The notes: generated by a model not told the origin, from the letters alone. Numbered from the stretch's first letter, positions 36,361 through 45,449 are shown. The stretch is DNA of 64,000 nt from Paracidovorax oryzae ATCC 19882 (GCF_000687165.1 NZ_JMKU01000013.1:1-64000); one strand, 5' to 3'. Numbers and translations: made by a program.

Positions 36361-36803
36361 CGACGCCCCTGCTTCCCCAGTTGAACCACATTGGCCTGAC
36401 AGTCCACAGCATCGCGGACACGATTGCCTTCTATCGACAGATCACGACGGTCGAAATCTACGAGGAGCCGGTCCACATCAGCGGCGACGGGGTGGGGCAG
36501 ATCATCCGGGTCGAGAAGCCGGACTACCACTCGTGCATGGCCCGTATCGGCCAGCGCAACTTCGAACTCATCGAACACCACACCTCCAAGGGGCGGCATC
36601 TCCTGGCATCCCACAGCGACGTCTGCGGTATCCATCTCGCGTTCATGGTCGAGGACATCGAAGGCGTTTTCCAACGGGTGAAGGCGCTGGGCATCGATCC
36701 CACCACGCCGGAGCCCTACACGGCCCACGAACTGGGAGGCTACAAGGCATTTTTCTTCCGGGACCTCAATGGTGTGCAGGTCGAAATCGGACAAGTCCAC
36801 TAA
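36357..36803 (+). CDS. VOC (glyoxalase/epimerase-like) metalloprotein
   Basis: A 148-residue vicinal-oxygen-chelate protein with two beta-alpha-beta-beta-beta halves. Candidate metal ligands are His in LNHIGLTV (about 10), Glu in FELIEHH, His in GIHLAFMV and Glu in VQVEIGQ, the complete set of the methylmalonyl-CoA epimerase/glyoxalase I group. It may epimerise or isomerise a carrier- or CoA-bound intermediate, or protect the producer. Its ATG overlaps the stop of the A-T gene. Confidence 0.8.
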   Translation: MTTPLLPQLNHIGLTVHSIADTIAFYRQITTVEIYEEPVHISGDGVGQIIRVEKPDYHSCMARIGQRNFELIEHHTSKGRHLLASHSDVCGIHLAFMVEDIEGVFQRVKALGIDPTTPEPYTAHELGGYKAFFFRDLNGVQVEIGQVH

Positions 36804-36819
36804 CCCCCACGGAATCAAC

Positions 36820-37278
36820 ATGCAAGTCATCCAATGCACCCTGGAACAACTCGATGTTCTGGCAGGCCTGTTCAACGACTACCGGATCTTCTACGAACAG
36901 GAAGACGACCTCGCGGCCTCCCGCGCCTTCATCCAGGCCAACCTCGAGAAAGAACGCTCGAAGATCTTCCTGCTGCTCGACGGGGACCGCAAGCCCGTCG
37001 GCTTCTCGCAGCTCTACCCGGCCACCTGCTCTCTGGCCATGCGGCCCTATTACTACCTCTCGGATCTCTACGTCGCCAAGGCCGCGCGGCAGAAAGGGTA
37101 CGCGCGATACCTGATGAACTACATCACCGACCACTTCGCGCGCGAAGGCGCCCAGCGGTTGACGCTGGACACCGCCACGACCAACCAGATCGCCCAGCGC
37201 CTGTACGAATCCCTGGGATATGAGCGGGAGGAGGTCTATATCACCTATCACCAGATGCTCAAGCGCCCGGCCGCGTAA
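36820..37278 (+). CDS. GNAT acetyltransferase, probable N-acyltransferase of the cluster
   Basis: A 152-residue single-domain GNAT protein. The acetyl-CoA loop lies in ARQKGYARYLMNYI (about 88-101), after the beta-strand YYYLSDLYVAK. It is shorter than the IucB/RhbD acyltransferases (Acetyltransf_8) used in hydroxamate siderophores but could do the same job, acylating an N-hydroxylated diamine. It starts 16 bp after the VOC gene. Amine or hydroxylamine specificity is inferred from the neighbours. Confidence 0.8.
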   Translation: MQVIQCTLEQLDVLAGLFNDYRIFYEQEDDLAASRAFIQANLEKERSKIFLLLDGDRKPVGFSQLYPATCSLAMRPYYYLSDLYVAKAARQKGYARYLMNYITDHFAREGAQRLTLDTATTNQIAQRLYESLGYEREEVYITYHQMLKRPAA

Positions 37279-37441
37279 GCATCCCGCACCCGCAAGGGGC
37301 GCTGGTTGCCTCCCGTGCTCCAGCAGGTAAAGCCAGGTGAGAAGACGGCGAGGATTCGCCGGCCCTTCAGCCAGCGGCCAGTGCAGGTTATTGCGCGGGC
37401 TGCGGCAATCAAACACGAATTGCAGATGCACAGGAAGTGCC

Positions 37442-38815
37442 ATGAATACGAGCGATGGGCAAGAAGCCGAAGACATACTCGACCTCATCGGGATCGGCAT
37501 AGGTCCGTTCAATCTGGGTCTGGCAGCACTGCTGCACCCCATCGATGCCGTGAAGGCGAGATTTTTTGACACCAGGGACACCTTCGTCTGGCATGAAGGA
37601 CTGCTGCTGGATAACTGCTACCTCCAGGTTCCTTTCATGGCAGACCTGGTGACCATGGTCGATCCCACCAGCCCCTTCAGCTTCCTCAACTACCTGAAGG
37701 AGCACGGGCGCCTCTACCCGTTCTACTTCTACGAGAGATTCCACATCGCCCGCACGGAGTACAGCAGGTACTGCCGCTGGGTTGCCGAACAGCTCTGCAG
37801 CCTGCGGTTCTCGATGGAAGTCGTGGACATCGAGGCACGGGATTCGCTGTTTCGCGTGACGGTAAGGAACACGGCGACCCGGGCACTCTCGAGGCATCTC
37901 GCGAAGAACATCGTCCTGGGCGTGGGAACGGTACCTTCGACGCCGGACGCACTGTCGACCCTGCTGAACGGTACGGACTTCATCCACTCGTCGCAGTACG
38001 CCTTCGCCAGGCCCCATCTGCATGCGAAGCGGAGCATCACGGTCATAGGGGGCGGGCAAAGCGCCGCGGAATGCTTCCTGGACCTGCTGGAAGGCCAGAA
38101 GCAGTTCGGATACGAACTGAACTGGCTCACCCGTGGCAGCGGCTTTCTCCCGATGGAGTACTCGAAGCTGGGACTGGAGCATTTCTCGCCGGACTACATC
38201 GAGCATTTTTTCGGCCTGCAGGAGGCGAAGCGCAAGGAAATACTCTCGAAGCAGGGCCACTGGTACAAGGGCATCTCGTTCAGCACCATCGCGGCCATCT
38301 ACGACCGCATGTACGAGCGATCGGCGGACGGCGCGGAAACGGGCGTCGTCCTGCAGGCCCGAAGCGAGCTCCTGACAGCATCCGGCACCCGCCAGGGCTG
38401 GAAGCTTTCATTCCGGCACCTCGATCTGCAGGAAAATTTCGACCTCCATACCGAGGCCGTGGTGCTGGGGTCGGGCTACCGGTATGTGTTCCCCCCCTGC
38501 ATGGACAGCCTCAGGCCCTTGCTCGCCCTTGACGGGCAAGGTCGCCCGGTCGTGCGGCGCGACTACACGCTGGAGGCCAGGTGGACCGGTCCCGGCCGGA
38601 TCTTCGTTCAGAACGCTGAAATGCACACCCACGGTATCGCCGCTCCGGACCTCGGACTCGGCGCCCATCGCAATGCCGCCATCGTCAACGGCCTGCTGGG
38701 GTTCGCGCGCTACCCCACATCCCACAAAACCGCATTCCAGACCTTCGGCATCGATGATCGATGGAAGAACGAAGCCGCCAGCCGGCAGGCCACCATGGCA
38801 GGCACAGCATCATGA
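37442..38815 (+). CDS. FAD/NADPH-dependent amine N-hydroxylase (IucD/PvdA/RhbE-like)
   Basis: A 457-residue class B flavin monooxygenase that adds OH to the terminal amine of a diamine, ornithine or lysine. FAD motif IGIGIGPFNLGLAAL (16-30), substrate-side LQVPFMADLVTMVDPTSPFS (61-80), NADPH motif VIGGGQSAAE (201-210) and C-terminal MHTHGIAAPDLGLGAHRNA all match the family. With the aminotransferase and decarboxylase that follow, 1,3-diaminopropane is the most likely substrate. A 163-bp gap from the GNAT gene is the largest in the cluster and could hold a second promoter. Its stop overlaps the aminotransferase start (ATGA). Confidence 0.92.
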   Translation: MNTSDGQEAEDILDLIGIGIGPFNLGLAALLHPIDAVKARFFDTRDTFVWHEGLLLDNCYLQVPFMADLVTMVDPTSPFSFLNYLKEHGRLYPFYFYERFHIARTEYSRYCRWVAEQLCSLRFSMEVVDIEARDSLFRVTVRNTATRALSRHLAKNIVLGVGTVPSTPDALSTLLNGTDFIHSSQYAFARPHLHAKRSITVIGGGQSAAECFLDLLEGQKQFGYELNWLTRGSGFLPMEYSKLGLEHFSPDYIEHFFGLQEAKRKEILSKQGHWYKGISFSTIAAIYDRMYERSADGAETGVVLQARSELLTASGTRQGWKLSFRHLDLQENFDLHTEAVVLGSGYRYVFPPCMDSLRPLLALDGQGRPVVRRDYTLEARWTGPGRIFVQNAEMHTHGIAAPDLGLGAHRNAAIVNGLLGFARYPTSHKTAFQTFGIDDRWKNEAASRQATMAGTAS

Positions 38816-40221
38816 ACAGACCTCTCGATTTCACCCTCCCTGCGCCGCAGGACATCGGAGGCCCCCTTGACCCCACTCCTCAGCGCCGGTTCCCGCAGGG
38901 ATTGGAACTGAGGAACCAGGAGCGCCTGGAATCGGAGGTGCGGTCCTACCCGCGGCGCTTTCCCATGGCAATCCGCAGGGCCCAGGGAGCCATCGTCGAG
39001 GACACGCTGGGCCAGCGCTATCTGGATTGCCTGGCTGGAGCCGGAGCGCTGGCACTCGGGCACAACCACCCCGAGGTAACGGGAGCGGTGGTGGCGGCGA
39101 TCCAGTCGGGCATTCCCCAGCAGGCCCTTGACGTGGCGACACCGTCCAAGGACGCGCTCATGCAGGAGATCATGGGATTTCTTCCTGCCAGCTTCGCCCG
39201 GGACTCCTGCATCCAGTTCTGCGGTCCTTCGGGATCGGACGCCGTGGAGGCTGCCATCAAGCTGGCGAAGCAATACACGGGACGCCACAACATCGCCGCG
39301 TTCCATGGCGCCTACCACGGCATGACGAACGGTGCGCAGGCCCTGATGGGCAACCTGGGCGCGAAGCAGCGGCGTACCGGGCTGATGCCCGATGTGCATT
39401 TCTTCCCATTTCCCTACGGCCTGCGCTGCAAGTTCGGCCTCGGCGGAGAGGCCGGTGAACGGGCATCGATCAGATACATCGAATCCGTGCTGCACGACCA
39501 GGAAAGCGGAATGGTCAAACCCGCCGCCATGATCCTGGAACCCATTCAGGGCGAAGGAGGGGTTCTACCGGCCTCGGACTATTGGTTGCGGGAGATCCGA
39601 CGCATCACATCCGAACTGGGTATCGTCCTCATCTTCGACGAAATCCAGTGCGGAGTCGCTCGCTCCGGACGCCACTTCGCTTTCGAACACGCAGGCGTGG
39701 AACCGGACATCCTCGTGCTGTCGAAGGCTGTCGGTGGCGGGCTCCCCCTTTCGTGCCTGGTGTTCAAGAAGCGGTTCGACAACTGGACCCCGGGGGAGCA
39801 CGCGGGCACCTTCCGGGGCACCCAGTGGGCCATGGTTGCCGGCACCAGAACATTGCAGATCATCCAGCGCGATGGCTTGGCCCTGAATGCGGACCGCATG
39901 GGAGCCAGCCTGGGCGCCAGGCTGGCAGCGCTACGGCAGGACCATCCGTGTATTGCGGAAGTCCGCGGCAAGGGTTTGATGCTGGGCCTTGAAATCGTCG
40001 ACCCGAAACGCGTGGATGCGCTGGGTCAGCCGCTTGCCGACGGGCAGCGCGCGGCCCGGATTCAGGCCGCAGCCTTGCGGCATGGCCTGATGATAGAGAA
40101 GGGTGGACGGCATGGCGCGGTCTTGCGCTTTCTCCCCCCCCTGAACATCACGGATGATCAGATCGATTTCGCGGCCCGGGCCTTCACACACGCCATGCAG
40201 GCCACGGAGCAGGCACGGTGA
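38812..40221 (+). CDS. Diaminobutyrate-2-oxoglutarate aminotransferase
   Basis: A 469-residue class III PLP aminotransferase making L-2,4-diaminobutyrate from aspartate semialdehyde and glutamate. PLP Lys305 lies in LVLSKAVGGG, Asp276 in LIFDEIQCG; GPSGSDAVEAAIKLAKQYTG and AAFHGAYHGMT bind the phosphate and ring. The long N-terminus and overall length resemble the RhbA/PvdH/Dat group rather than shorter EctB. The decarboxylase follows with a GTGA overlap. Diaminobutyrate serves siderophore, norspermidine and ectoine routes; the partners here favour the first. Confidence 0.9.
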   Translation: MNRPLDFTLPAPQDIGGPLDPTPQRRFPQGLELRNQERLESEVRSYPRRFPMAIRRAQGAIVEDTLGQRYLDCLAGAGALALGHNHPEVTGAVVAAIQSGIPQQALDVATPSKDALMQEIMGFLPASFARDSCIQFCGPSGSDAVEAAIKLAKQYTGRHNIAAFHGAYHGMTNGAQALMGNLGAKQRRTGLMPDVHFFPFPYGLRCKFGLGGEAGERASIRYIESVLHDQESGMVKPAAMILEPIQGEGGVLPASDYWLREIRRITSELGIVLIFDEIQCGVARSGRHFAFEHAGVEPDILVLSKAVGGGLPLSCLVFKKRFDNWTPGEHAGTFRGTQWAMVAGTRTLQIIQRDGLALNADRMGASLGARLAALRQDHPCIAEVRGKGLMLGLEIVDPKRVDALGQPLADGQRAARIQAAALRHGLMIEKGGRHGAVLRFLPPLNITDDQIDFAARAFTHAMQATEQAR

Positions 40222-41684
40222 CGGAATCGTGGAAAGAGCACTTCATCCGGACGGGCTGCGGGGGTGCTGATCGTTATCGTGCCGTGATGGCGACCTGCGT
40301 GGAGGAACTGTCGAGTCTTTTCGAGTCGGCGACGCGCCCCTATTCGGGCAGGGAGCCGTCCGATCTGCGCGGGCAGGTCTTCCGGCGTGACCTCGGAGTG
40401 CAAGCGGTAGCACCGCTGGAGCAGGTGATCCGGGAAGTGCGCCAGGACATCGCTGCGCATGCAATCATCGTCCAGCATCCGCATTGCATCGCCCACCTGC
40501 ACACGCCACCACTCCTGAGCGGCATCGCTGCGGAAAGCTTCATCGCGGCACAGAACCTTTCGATGGATTCCTGGGACCAATCGGGCTCTGCCACTTTTGT
40601 CGAGCAGCGGGTCGTGGAACACCTCTGCACACTGTTCGGATATCCCCCCGGGGCGGACGGTGTGTTTACCAGCGGAGGCACCCAGGGCAACATCATGGCC
40701 CTGCTCACGGCGCGGGACTGGTTCCTGTGGACGCACCACGGGCATCAGGCCAGGCGTGACGGCATGCCCGATTTTTTCCCCAGGCTGAGGATCATCGCCT
40801 CGGCCAAGAGCCACTTCACGGTGGACAAGGCAGCTTTCATCATGGGGCTGGGACAGCGCGGCGTGGTGAAGGTGCGAACCGGAAACGATGGCGCCATCGA
40901 CATGGACGAGTTGGCATCAACGGTCGAGTCGCTGCGGCAGGAGGGCCTGCTCCCCTTCGCCGTGGTGGGAACGGCGGGCACCACGGACCATGGCGCCATC
41001 GACGATCTGCAGCGCATCGGCGAAATCTCCCGGGCGCACGGCTTATGGTTCCATGTGGATGGCGCCTACGGCTCTGCCCTGGTGCTGGGCCGCCACAGGC
41101 ACCGGCTTGCCGGTATCGAGCAGGCCGATTCGATGGTGGCCGACTTCCACAAGCTGTGGTTTCAGCCCGTGAGTTGCGGGGCCCTGCTGTTCCGCGAAGG
41201 GGAACGCTTCAGGCACCTGCTCTACCAGGCCGAATACCTCAACCGCGAGACCGATGATCTTCCCAACCTCGTGGACAAGACGATCTCCACGACGAGACGC
41301 TTCGACGCCTTGAAGGTCTACATGATGCTCCGGGCGGTCGGCACCGAAGTGCTGGGAGAGATGATCGACCACCTGCTTGGACAGGCGCGCGAGGTCGCCG
41401 AGGCCATACGGCGCCGCAGCATGTTCGAGCTTCTGGCCGAGCCGAGCCTGACAACGATTCTTTTCAGGTACACCGGCCCCGTGCCCGGTACTGATATCGA
41501 CGCTTTCAACCGCAGGCTTCGCGCCGGACTTCTCAAGCACGGCATAGCCGTACTGGGGGAGACGACTGTCCAGCAGCGCGCTGCGCTGAAGCTGACCCTG
41601 CTGAACCCCTGCCTTGCCGCGGAGGACTTCGACAGCCTCCTGGACAACATTGCCGCCTTCGCAGCCCGCGACTACAGCGAGTAG
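40218..41684 (+). CDS. L-2,4-diaminobutyrate decarboxylase
   Basis: A 488-residue group II PLP decarboxylase giving 1,3-diaminopropane. PLP Lys312 is in DFHKLWFQP, Asp281 in HVDGAYGSAL, with the stacking His in ASAKSHFTVDKAAF and FTSGGTQGNIMAL for phosphate binding. Length and motifs match Ddc/RhbB. It begins on GTG overlapping the aminotransferase stop. Its own stop overlaps the convergent binding-protein gene by 13 bp, so the cluster ends abruptly against chromosome. Diaminopropane for the neighbouring N-hydroxylase is the obvious use. Confidence 0.91.
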   Translation: MTESWKEHFIRTGCGGADRYRAVMATCVEELSSLFESATRPYSGREPSDLRGQVFRRDLGVQAVAPLEQVIREVRQDIAAHAIIVQHPHCIAHLHTPPLLSGIAAESFIAAQNLSMDSWDQSGSATFVEQRVVEHLCTLFGYPPGADGVFTSGGTQGNIMALLTARDWFLWTHHGHQARRDGMPDFFPRLRIIASAKSHFTVDKAAFIMGLGQRGVVKVRTGNDGAIDMDELASTVESLRQEGLLPFAVVGTAGTTDHGAIDDLQRIGEISRAHGLWFHVDGAYGSALVLGRHRHRLAGIEQADSMVADFHKLWFQPVSCGALLFREGERFRHLLYQAEYLNRETDDLPNLVDKTISTTRRFDALKVYMMLRAVGTEVLGEMIDHLLGQAREVAEAIRRRSMFELLAEPSLTTILFRYTGPVPGTDIDAFNRRLRAGLLKHGIAVLGETTVQQRAALKLTLLNPCLAAEDFDSLLDNIAAFAARDYSE

Positions 41685-42583
41685 CCGAGCATCATCGCCA
41701 CACCCGCCTCCTTGTTGGGGCGGCTGAAACCCTCGCGCGTCAGGCGGCCCACCGGGATGGAGATCTGGTCGTTCAGGAACCACTTCTTGTAGATGGGATC
41801 GATCTCGCGGCTGGTGTAGAGCTTGCCGAGCGTGCGGTCCACCACGGCCATGAGCGCGGTGTCGCTCTTGCGCACCATGATGGCGTAGGGCTCCACGGAC
41901 AGCACGAAGTTGCTGAGTGCCAGGGCATCCTGCGCCTTGTTGCGGGCCACCAGGCCGAGCAGCAGCGAATCATCCTGGGCGAACGCCTTCACCGTGCCGG
42001 CGCGCAGGGCCTTGAACGCCTCGTCGTTGTTGTCGAAGACCTTGACCGTGGCCTTCACCTCGTTCGCCGTGAGCTGGGTGAGCAGCTTCTCGGAGGTGGA
42101 GCCCTTGCTCACGGCCACCGTCATGCCGGCGAGGTCCTGCACCGTGTCGGCCTTGGTGCCCTTGGGCACGAGCACGCGGATGCCCGCCACGAACATGGTG
42201 GGGCCGAACGCCACCCGCTCCTGCCGCGCCTTGGTGTTGGTGGTGGAGCCGCATTCCAGGTCGATCTCCCCCGCTTCCAGCTTCGGGATGCGCTCGGCGG
42301 CGCTCACCGTGCGGTACTTGACCTCCAGGTCCTTGAGCTTGAGCGTGTTCTTGATGTCCTCGACCACCGCCTGGCACAGGTCCACCGAATAGCCGGCCGC
42401 CTTGCCGCCGTTCTGGGCGTCCACGAACGAGAAGGGCCAGGCCGATTCGCGCACCCCCAGGGTGATGGTGCGGGTCTGCTGGATGCGGGCCATCGTGTCG
42501 GCAGGCGCCTGGGCCAGGACGGGAGCGGAAAGGATGGAGAAGGCCGCGGCGAGCGCCAGCAGCCGGAAAGAGCGGCGGATCAT
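41672..42583 (-). CDS. Amino acid ABC transporter periplasmic binding protein (SBP_bac_3)
   Basis: A 303-residue polar amino acid receptor of the GltI/GlnH type. The signal peptide ends near residue 24 (APVLAQAP). Ligand-contact segments are GVRESAWPFSFVD, AGYSVDLCQAVV, EAGEIDLECGSTTNT and VAVSKGSTSEKLL. Permease and ATPase genes are not adjacent, so it is an orphan receptor. Its 5' leader is pyrimidine-rich on the coding strand (opposite the purine tract at 42600-42632) and has no Shine-Dalgarno. The 3' end overlaps the diaminobutyrate decarboxylase by 13 bp. Confidence 0.9.
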   Translation of the reverse strand: MIRRSFRLLALAAAFSILSAPVLAQAPADTMARIQQTRTITLGVRESAWPFSFVDAQNGGKAAGYSVDLCQAVVEDIKNTLKLKDLEVKYRTVSAAERIPKLEAGEIDLECGSTTNTKARQERVAFGPTMFVAGIRVLVPKGTKADTVQDLAGMTVAVSKGSTSEKLLTQLTANEVKATVKVFDNNDEAFKALRAGTVKAFAQDDSLLLGLVARNKAQDALALSNFVLSVEPYAIMVRKSDTALMAVVDRTLGKLYTSREIDPIYKKWFLNDQISIPVGRLTREGFSRPNKEAGVAMMLGYSL

Positions 42584-42701
42584 GGGAAAGGACCGGATCG
42601 AGGAGGAGGAGGAGAAAGGGAAGGGAAAGGGACGGTGGCAAAAAGCGAGGCAATCACTGTGCCAGGGGAAAACGCCGTGCATGTGACGCCCTCGCCCGTG
42701 C

Positions 42702-42896
42702 TCAGATCCACCGGGCGATCAGGCTGGCCACCGCGCTGAGCAGCAGGGTGCTGGCCAGGGGCAGGTGCCACTCGCGCCCGAACAGGCGGAAATGGAAATC
42801 CCCCGGCAGGCGCCCCACGCCGAGCCGCTGCAGGAACGGCGCCAGCCCCTGGAGCAGCACCAGGGCGAGGAAGACGACGATCAGCCAGCGCAACAT
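42702..42896 (-). CDS. DUF2905-family small membrane protein
   Basis: A 64-residue protein with two hydrophobic segments (about 2-20 and 46-62) around the conserved loop LGVGRLPGDFHFRLFGREWH. The R-L-P-G-D motif and size match DUF2905, a family found across proteobacteria without known function. Its start at 42896 lies just before a gene-free stretch. Confidence 0.85.
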   Translation of the reverse strand: MLRWLIVVFLALVLLQGLAPFLQRLGVGRLPGDFHFRLFGREWHLPLASTLLLSAVASLIARWI

Positions 42897-43435
42897 CCCG
42901 CGAGTGTAGGTGCAGAGCCGGTTCGCCGCATCCCCCGGTGCGCCAGGACAACGGATGGGTGGGAGAGGCTTTCCGCGTGAGGGAATGCGTGTCCGGCAAG
43001 GTGGCGGCCCCTCACCAATACTTGCAAGTCTCGTTATTTCTATGACTATTTTTCGGCGGACAAATGGCCTCTACCCTGACACATTCCTTTTGGAGGCAGA
43101 GGACGCCGTCTTCCCGGTTCACGAGAACCTCAAACCGTCCGACTTCAAGTAAACCACGGCCTTTTCGATCCTTGCCTGTGCTCCAGGACTCACCGAAGAA
43201 GGCGCAACGACAGGCTTGTCTGCACGCCACCCAGGAAGAAAGCTGCCCCCGAAGAAGCAGGCAACCAGCACAAGGAAACACCGGCCCTTCGAGTACGCCA
43301 TCAACGCTCGGGATTCATTTTGCAAATACAGCGAGGGTCCAGTTTGCGCACCCCGGATATCCGAGGCAGATATCGCGGTTTCTCCAGGCTCTTCCTGCGT
43401 TTCCCTCCATCATGCGGCGCACAGGCCGTTTCTCT
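42897..43435. other. Gene-poor interval of about 540 bp
   Basis: No gene I can support. Base composition is lower in GC than the flanks between about 42990 and 43360. A minus-strand frame at complement 43119-43301 (MAYSKGRCFLVLVACFFGGS) has a signal-like N-terminus and 60 codons, but no ribosome site and no recognised family, so I leave it as a possible small ORF. The right part is the downstream flank of the sulfonate permease gene. Confidence 0.5.
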
Positions 43436-44359
43436 CTACCGCTGCACGCCCCAGCGCCGCACCGTCAGCCGCTCCAGCGTCTGGAAGCCCAGTCCTTCCA
43501 CCAGCAGGCCGATCAGGATCACGAGCACGAGGCCCGCGAACACCTTGTCGGTGTAGAGCTCGTTGCGGTTCTGGAAGATGTACCAGCCCAGGCCGCCCTG
43601 GCCCGACGAGGCGCCGAACACCAGCTCGGCCGCGATCAGCGTGCGCCAGGCGAAAGCCCAGCCGATCTTCAGCCCCGAGAGGATGGCCGGCAGCGCGGCC
43701 GGCACGAGGATCTGCAGCACGTAGCGGATGCCGGTAAGGCCGTAGTTGCGGCCGGCCATGCGCAGCGTCTCGGGCACGGCCTGGAAACCCGCATAGGTGT
43801 TGAGGGCCAGCGGCCACAGCACCGAGTGCACCAGCACGAAGACGAGGCTGCCCTGCCCCAGCCCGAACCACAGCAGCGCCAGCGGTAGCAGTGCGATGGC
43901 CGGCAGCGGGTTGAACATGGAGGTGAGCGTGCCCAGCAGGTCGCGACCGAACTGCGTGGAGACGGCCAGCGTGGTCAGCACGAAGGCGCCCGCGATGCCG
44001 GCGAGGTAGCCCTTGAGCAGCACCGACAGCGAGATGGCCGTCTTCGCCACCAGCTCGCCCGACGCGAGGCCTTCGCCCAGCGCCCGCGCGGTCTGCAGGA
44101 AGGTGGGCAGCAGCAGGTCGTTGTCCTGCCAGCGCGCGGCCAACTCCCACAGCACGGCCAGCGCCGCCAGGATGGCGAGGCGGCGCACGGTACCCTGCTG
44201 CCACACGCGGGCGGCCCAGGGCAGCGGTTGCTCTGGGGCGATGCCGTCCAGCGGCGGCAGCACATGTTCGACGTCCGGCCGGAAGGGCAGCTCGCGGCGG
44301 CCCACTGTGGCGGCCACGGCATGGGCCGCCGCGGGAGGGAGAGGGGTCGGCTGGGTCAT
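43436..44359 (-). CDS. Sulfonate/nitrate/taurine-type ABC transporter permease
   Basis: A 307-residue inner-membrane permease (BPD_transp_1) with about six helices in residues 50-300. The cytoplasmic EAA-type loop lies around ETLRMAGRNYGLTGIRYVLQ, and FNPLPAIALLPLALLWFGLG matches SsuC/TauC. It is the distal gene of a binding protein-ATPase-permease set on the minus strand; its start overlaps the ATPase stop (ATGA). Confidence 0.9.
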   Translation of the reverse strand: MTQPTPLPPAAAHAVAATVGRRELPFRPDVEHVLPPLDGIAPEQPLPWAARVWQQGTVRRLAILAALAVLWELAARWQDNDLLLPTFLQTARALGEGLASGELVAKTAISLSVLLKGYLAGIAGAFVLTTLAVSTQFGRDLLGTLTSMFNPLPAIALLPLALLWFGLGQGSLVFVLVHSVLWPLALNTYAGFQAVPETLRMAGRNYGLTGIRYVLQILVPAALPAILSGLKIGWAFAWRTLIAAELVFGASSGQGGLGWYIFQNRNELYTDKVFAGLVLVILIGLLVEGLGFQTLERLTVRRWGVQR

Positions 44360-45423
44360 GTGGCGATCCGGAAGGGCAGCAGGTTGCCGGCGGGCTGTCG
44401 TCGCGCAGGCGCAGCGGCATGGGCGCCCGCGAATCCGGACGCGGCCACATCGCCCTCTTCTGGCGCGGGCTCGTCGAACAGCAGGCGGTGGATGCGCTGC
44501 GCCGTGGCCTGGAATTCCGCACCGCCCAGGCTGTGGAGCCCGAACTGGTGGCTGTTGATCTCGGCACGCAGCCGGCCCGGGTGGGGCGAGAGGATGGCGA
44601 CGCGGCTGCCCACCACCAGGGCCTCTTCGATGGAGTGGGTGACGAAGATCAGCGTGAAGCGGAACTCTTCCCACAGCGCCAGCAGCTCTTCCTGCATGCG
44701 GCGGCGCGTGAGCGCGTCCAGCGCGGCGAAGGGCTCGTCCATCAGCAGCACGCGCGGCTGCATGGCGAGGGCGCGGGCGATGGCCACGCGCTGCTTCATG
44801 CCGCCCGAGAGCTGGTGCGGATGCACGTCGGCGAACTTCGACAGGCCCACCTTGTCCAGGTAGAGCGCCGCGCGCTCGGCGGCCTCGGCGCGGCCCGTGC
44901 GGCGCGCGGCGAGCAGCGGGAACATCACGTTCTCGCGCACCGTCTTCCAGGGCGGCAGCTGGTCGAACTCCTGGAAGACGACCACGCGATCCGGGCCGGG
45001 CTTCGTCACCGCCCGGCCGTCCAGCAGGATGCGCCCTTCGCTGGGCGGGATGAAGCCCGCGATGGACTTGAGCAGCGTGGACTTGCCGCAGCCCGAGGCG
45101 CCGAGCAGCACCAGCCGCTCGCCCTCGTGCACGTCGAAACCCACGCGGTGCGTGGCGCGCACGGCGCGCTGCGGCGTGCGGTAGTCGATGCTCACGCCCT
45201 CCACGCGCAGCAAGGGCGACGGGGAAGCAGGAAGCGGGCGCACGGCGCCGGACACGGAAGCGGGCACCGACGCGAGCGCACGTGCGGGCGCAGGTGGCGG
45301 TGCGGCGGTGCGTGCGGCCGGCGCATCCTCCATGGCGCCAGGCTCCGCCCAGAGGCCTTCGCCGCCCATCTCGTCCCGCACCCGCGCGAGCAGCGCCGAA
45401 GAAAAGCTTCCCATGCGTTTCAT
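44356..45423 (-). CDS. Sulfonate/nitrate/taurine-type ABC transporter ATP-binding protein
   Basis: A 355-residue ATPase: Walker A LLGASGCGKSTLL, Q-loop VVFQEFDQLPPWKTV, signature LSGGMKQRVAIARALA, Walker B VLLMDEPFAALDALT, as in SsuB/TauB. It has an unusual low-complexity Ala/Pro-rich N-terminal extension of about 70 residues and a Pro/Ala-rich tail, so it is about 90 residues longer than usual. An internal start may be used instead, but none stands out. It is coupled to the permease gene. Confidence 0.88.
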   Translation of the reverse strand: MKRMGSFSSALLARVRDEMGGEGLWAEPGAMEDAPAARTAAPPPAPARALASVPASVSGAVRPLPASPSPLLRVEGVSIDYRTPQRAVRATHRVGFDVHEGERLVLLGASGCGKSTLLKSIAGFIPPSEGRILLDGRAVTKPGPDRVVVFQEFDQLPPWKTVRENVMFPLLAARRTGRAEAAERAALYLDKVGLSKFADVHPHQLSGGMKQRVAIARALAMQPRVLLMDEPFAALDALTRRRMQEELLALWEEFRFTLIFVTHSIEEALVVGSRVAILSPHPGRLRAEINSHQFGLHSLGGAEFQATAQRIHRLLFDEPAPEEGDVAASGFAGAHAAAPARRQPAGNLLPFRIAT

Positions 45424-45449
45424 GCTGCGTTCCCTGAAATCGCCGCCGG

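Noticed and set aside
43119-43325. Small minus-strand ORF with a signal-like N-terminus
   Set aside because: No ribosome site, no family, and short; kept only as a remark in the gene-poor interval.
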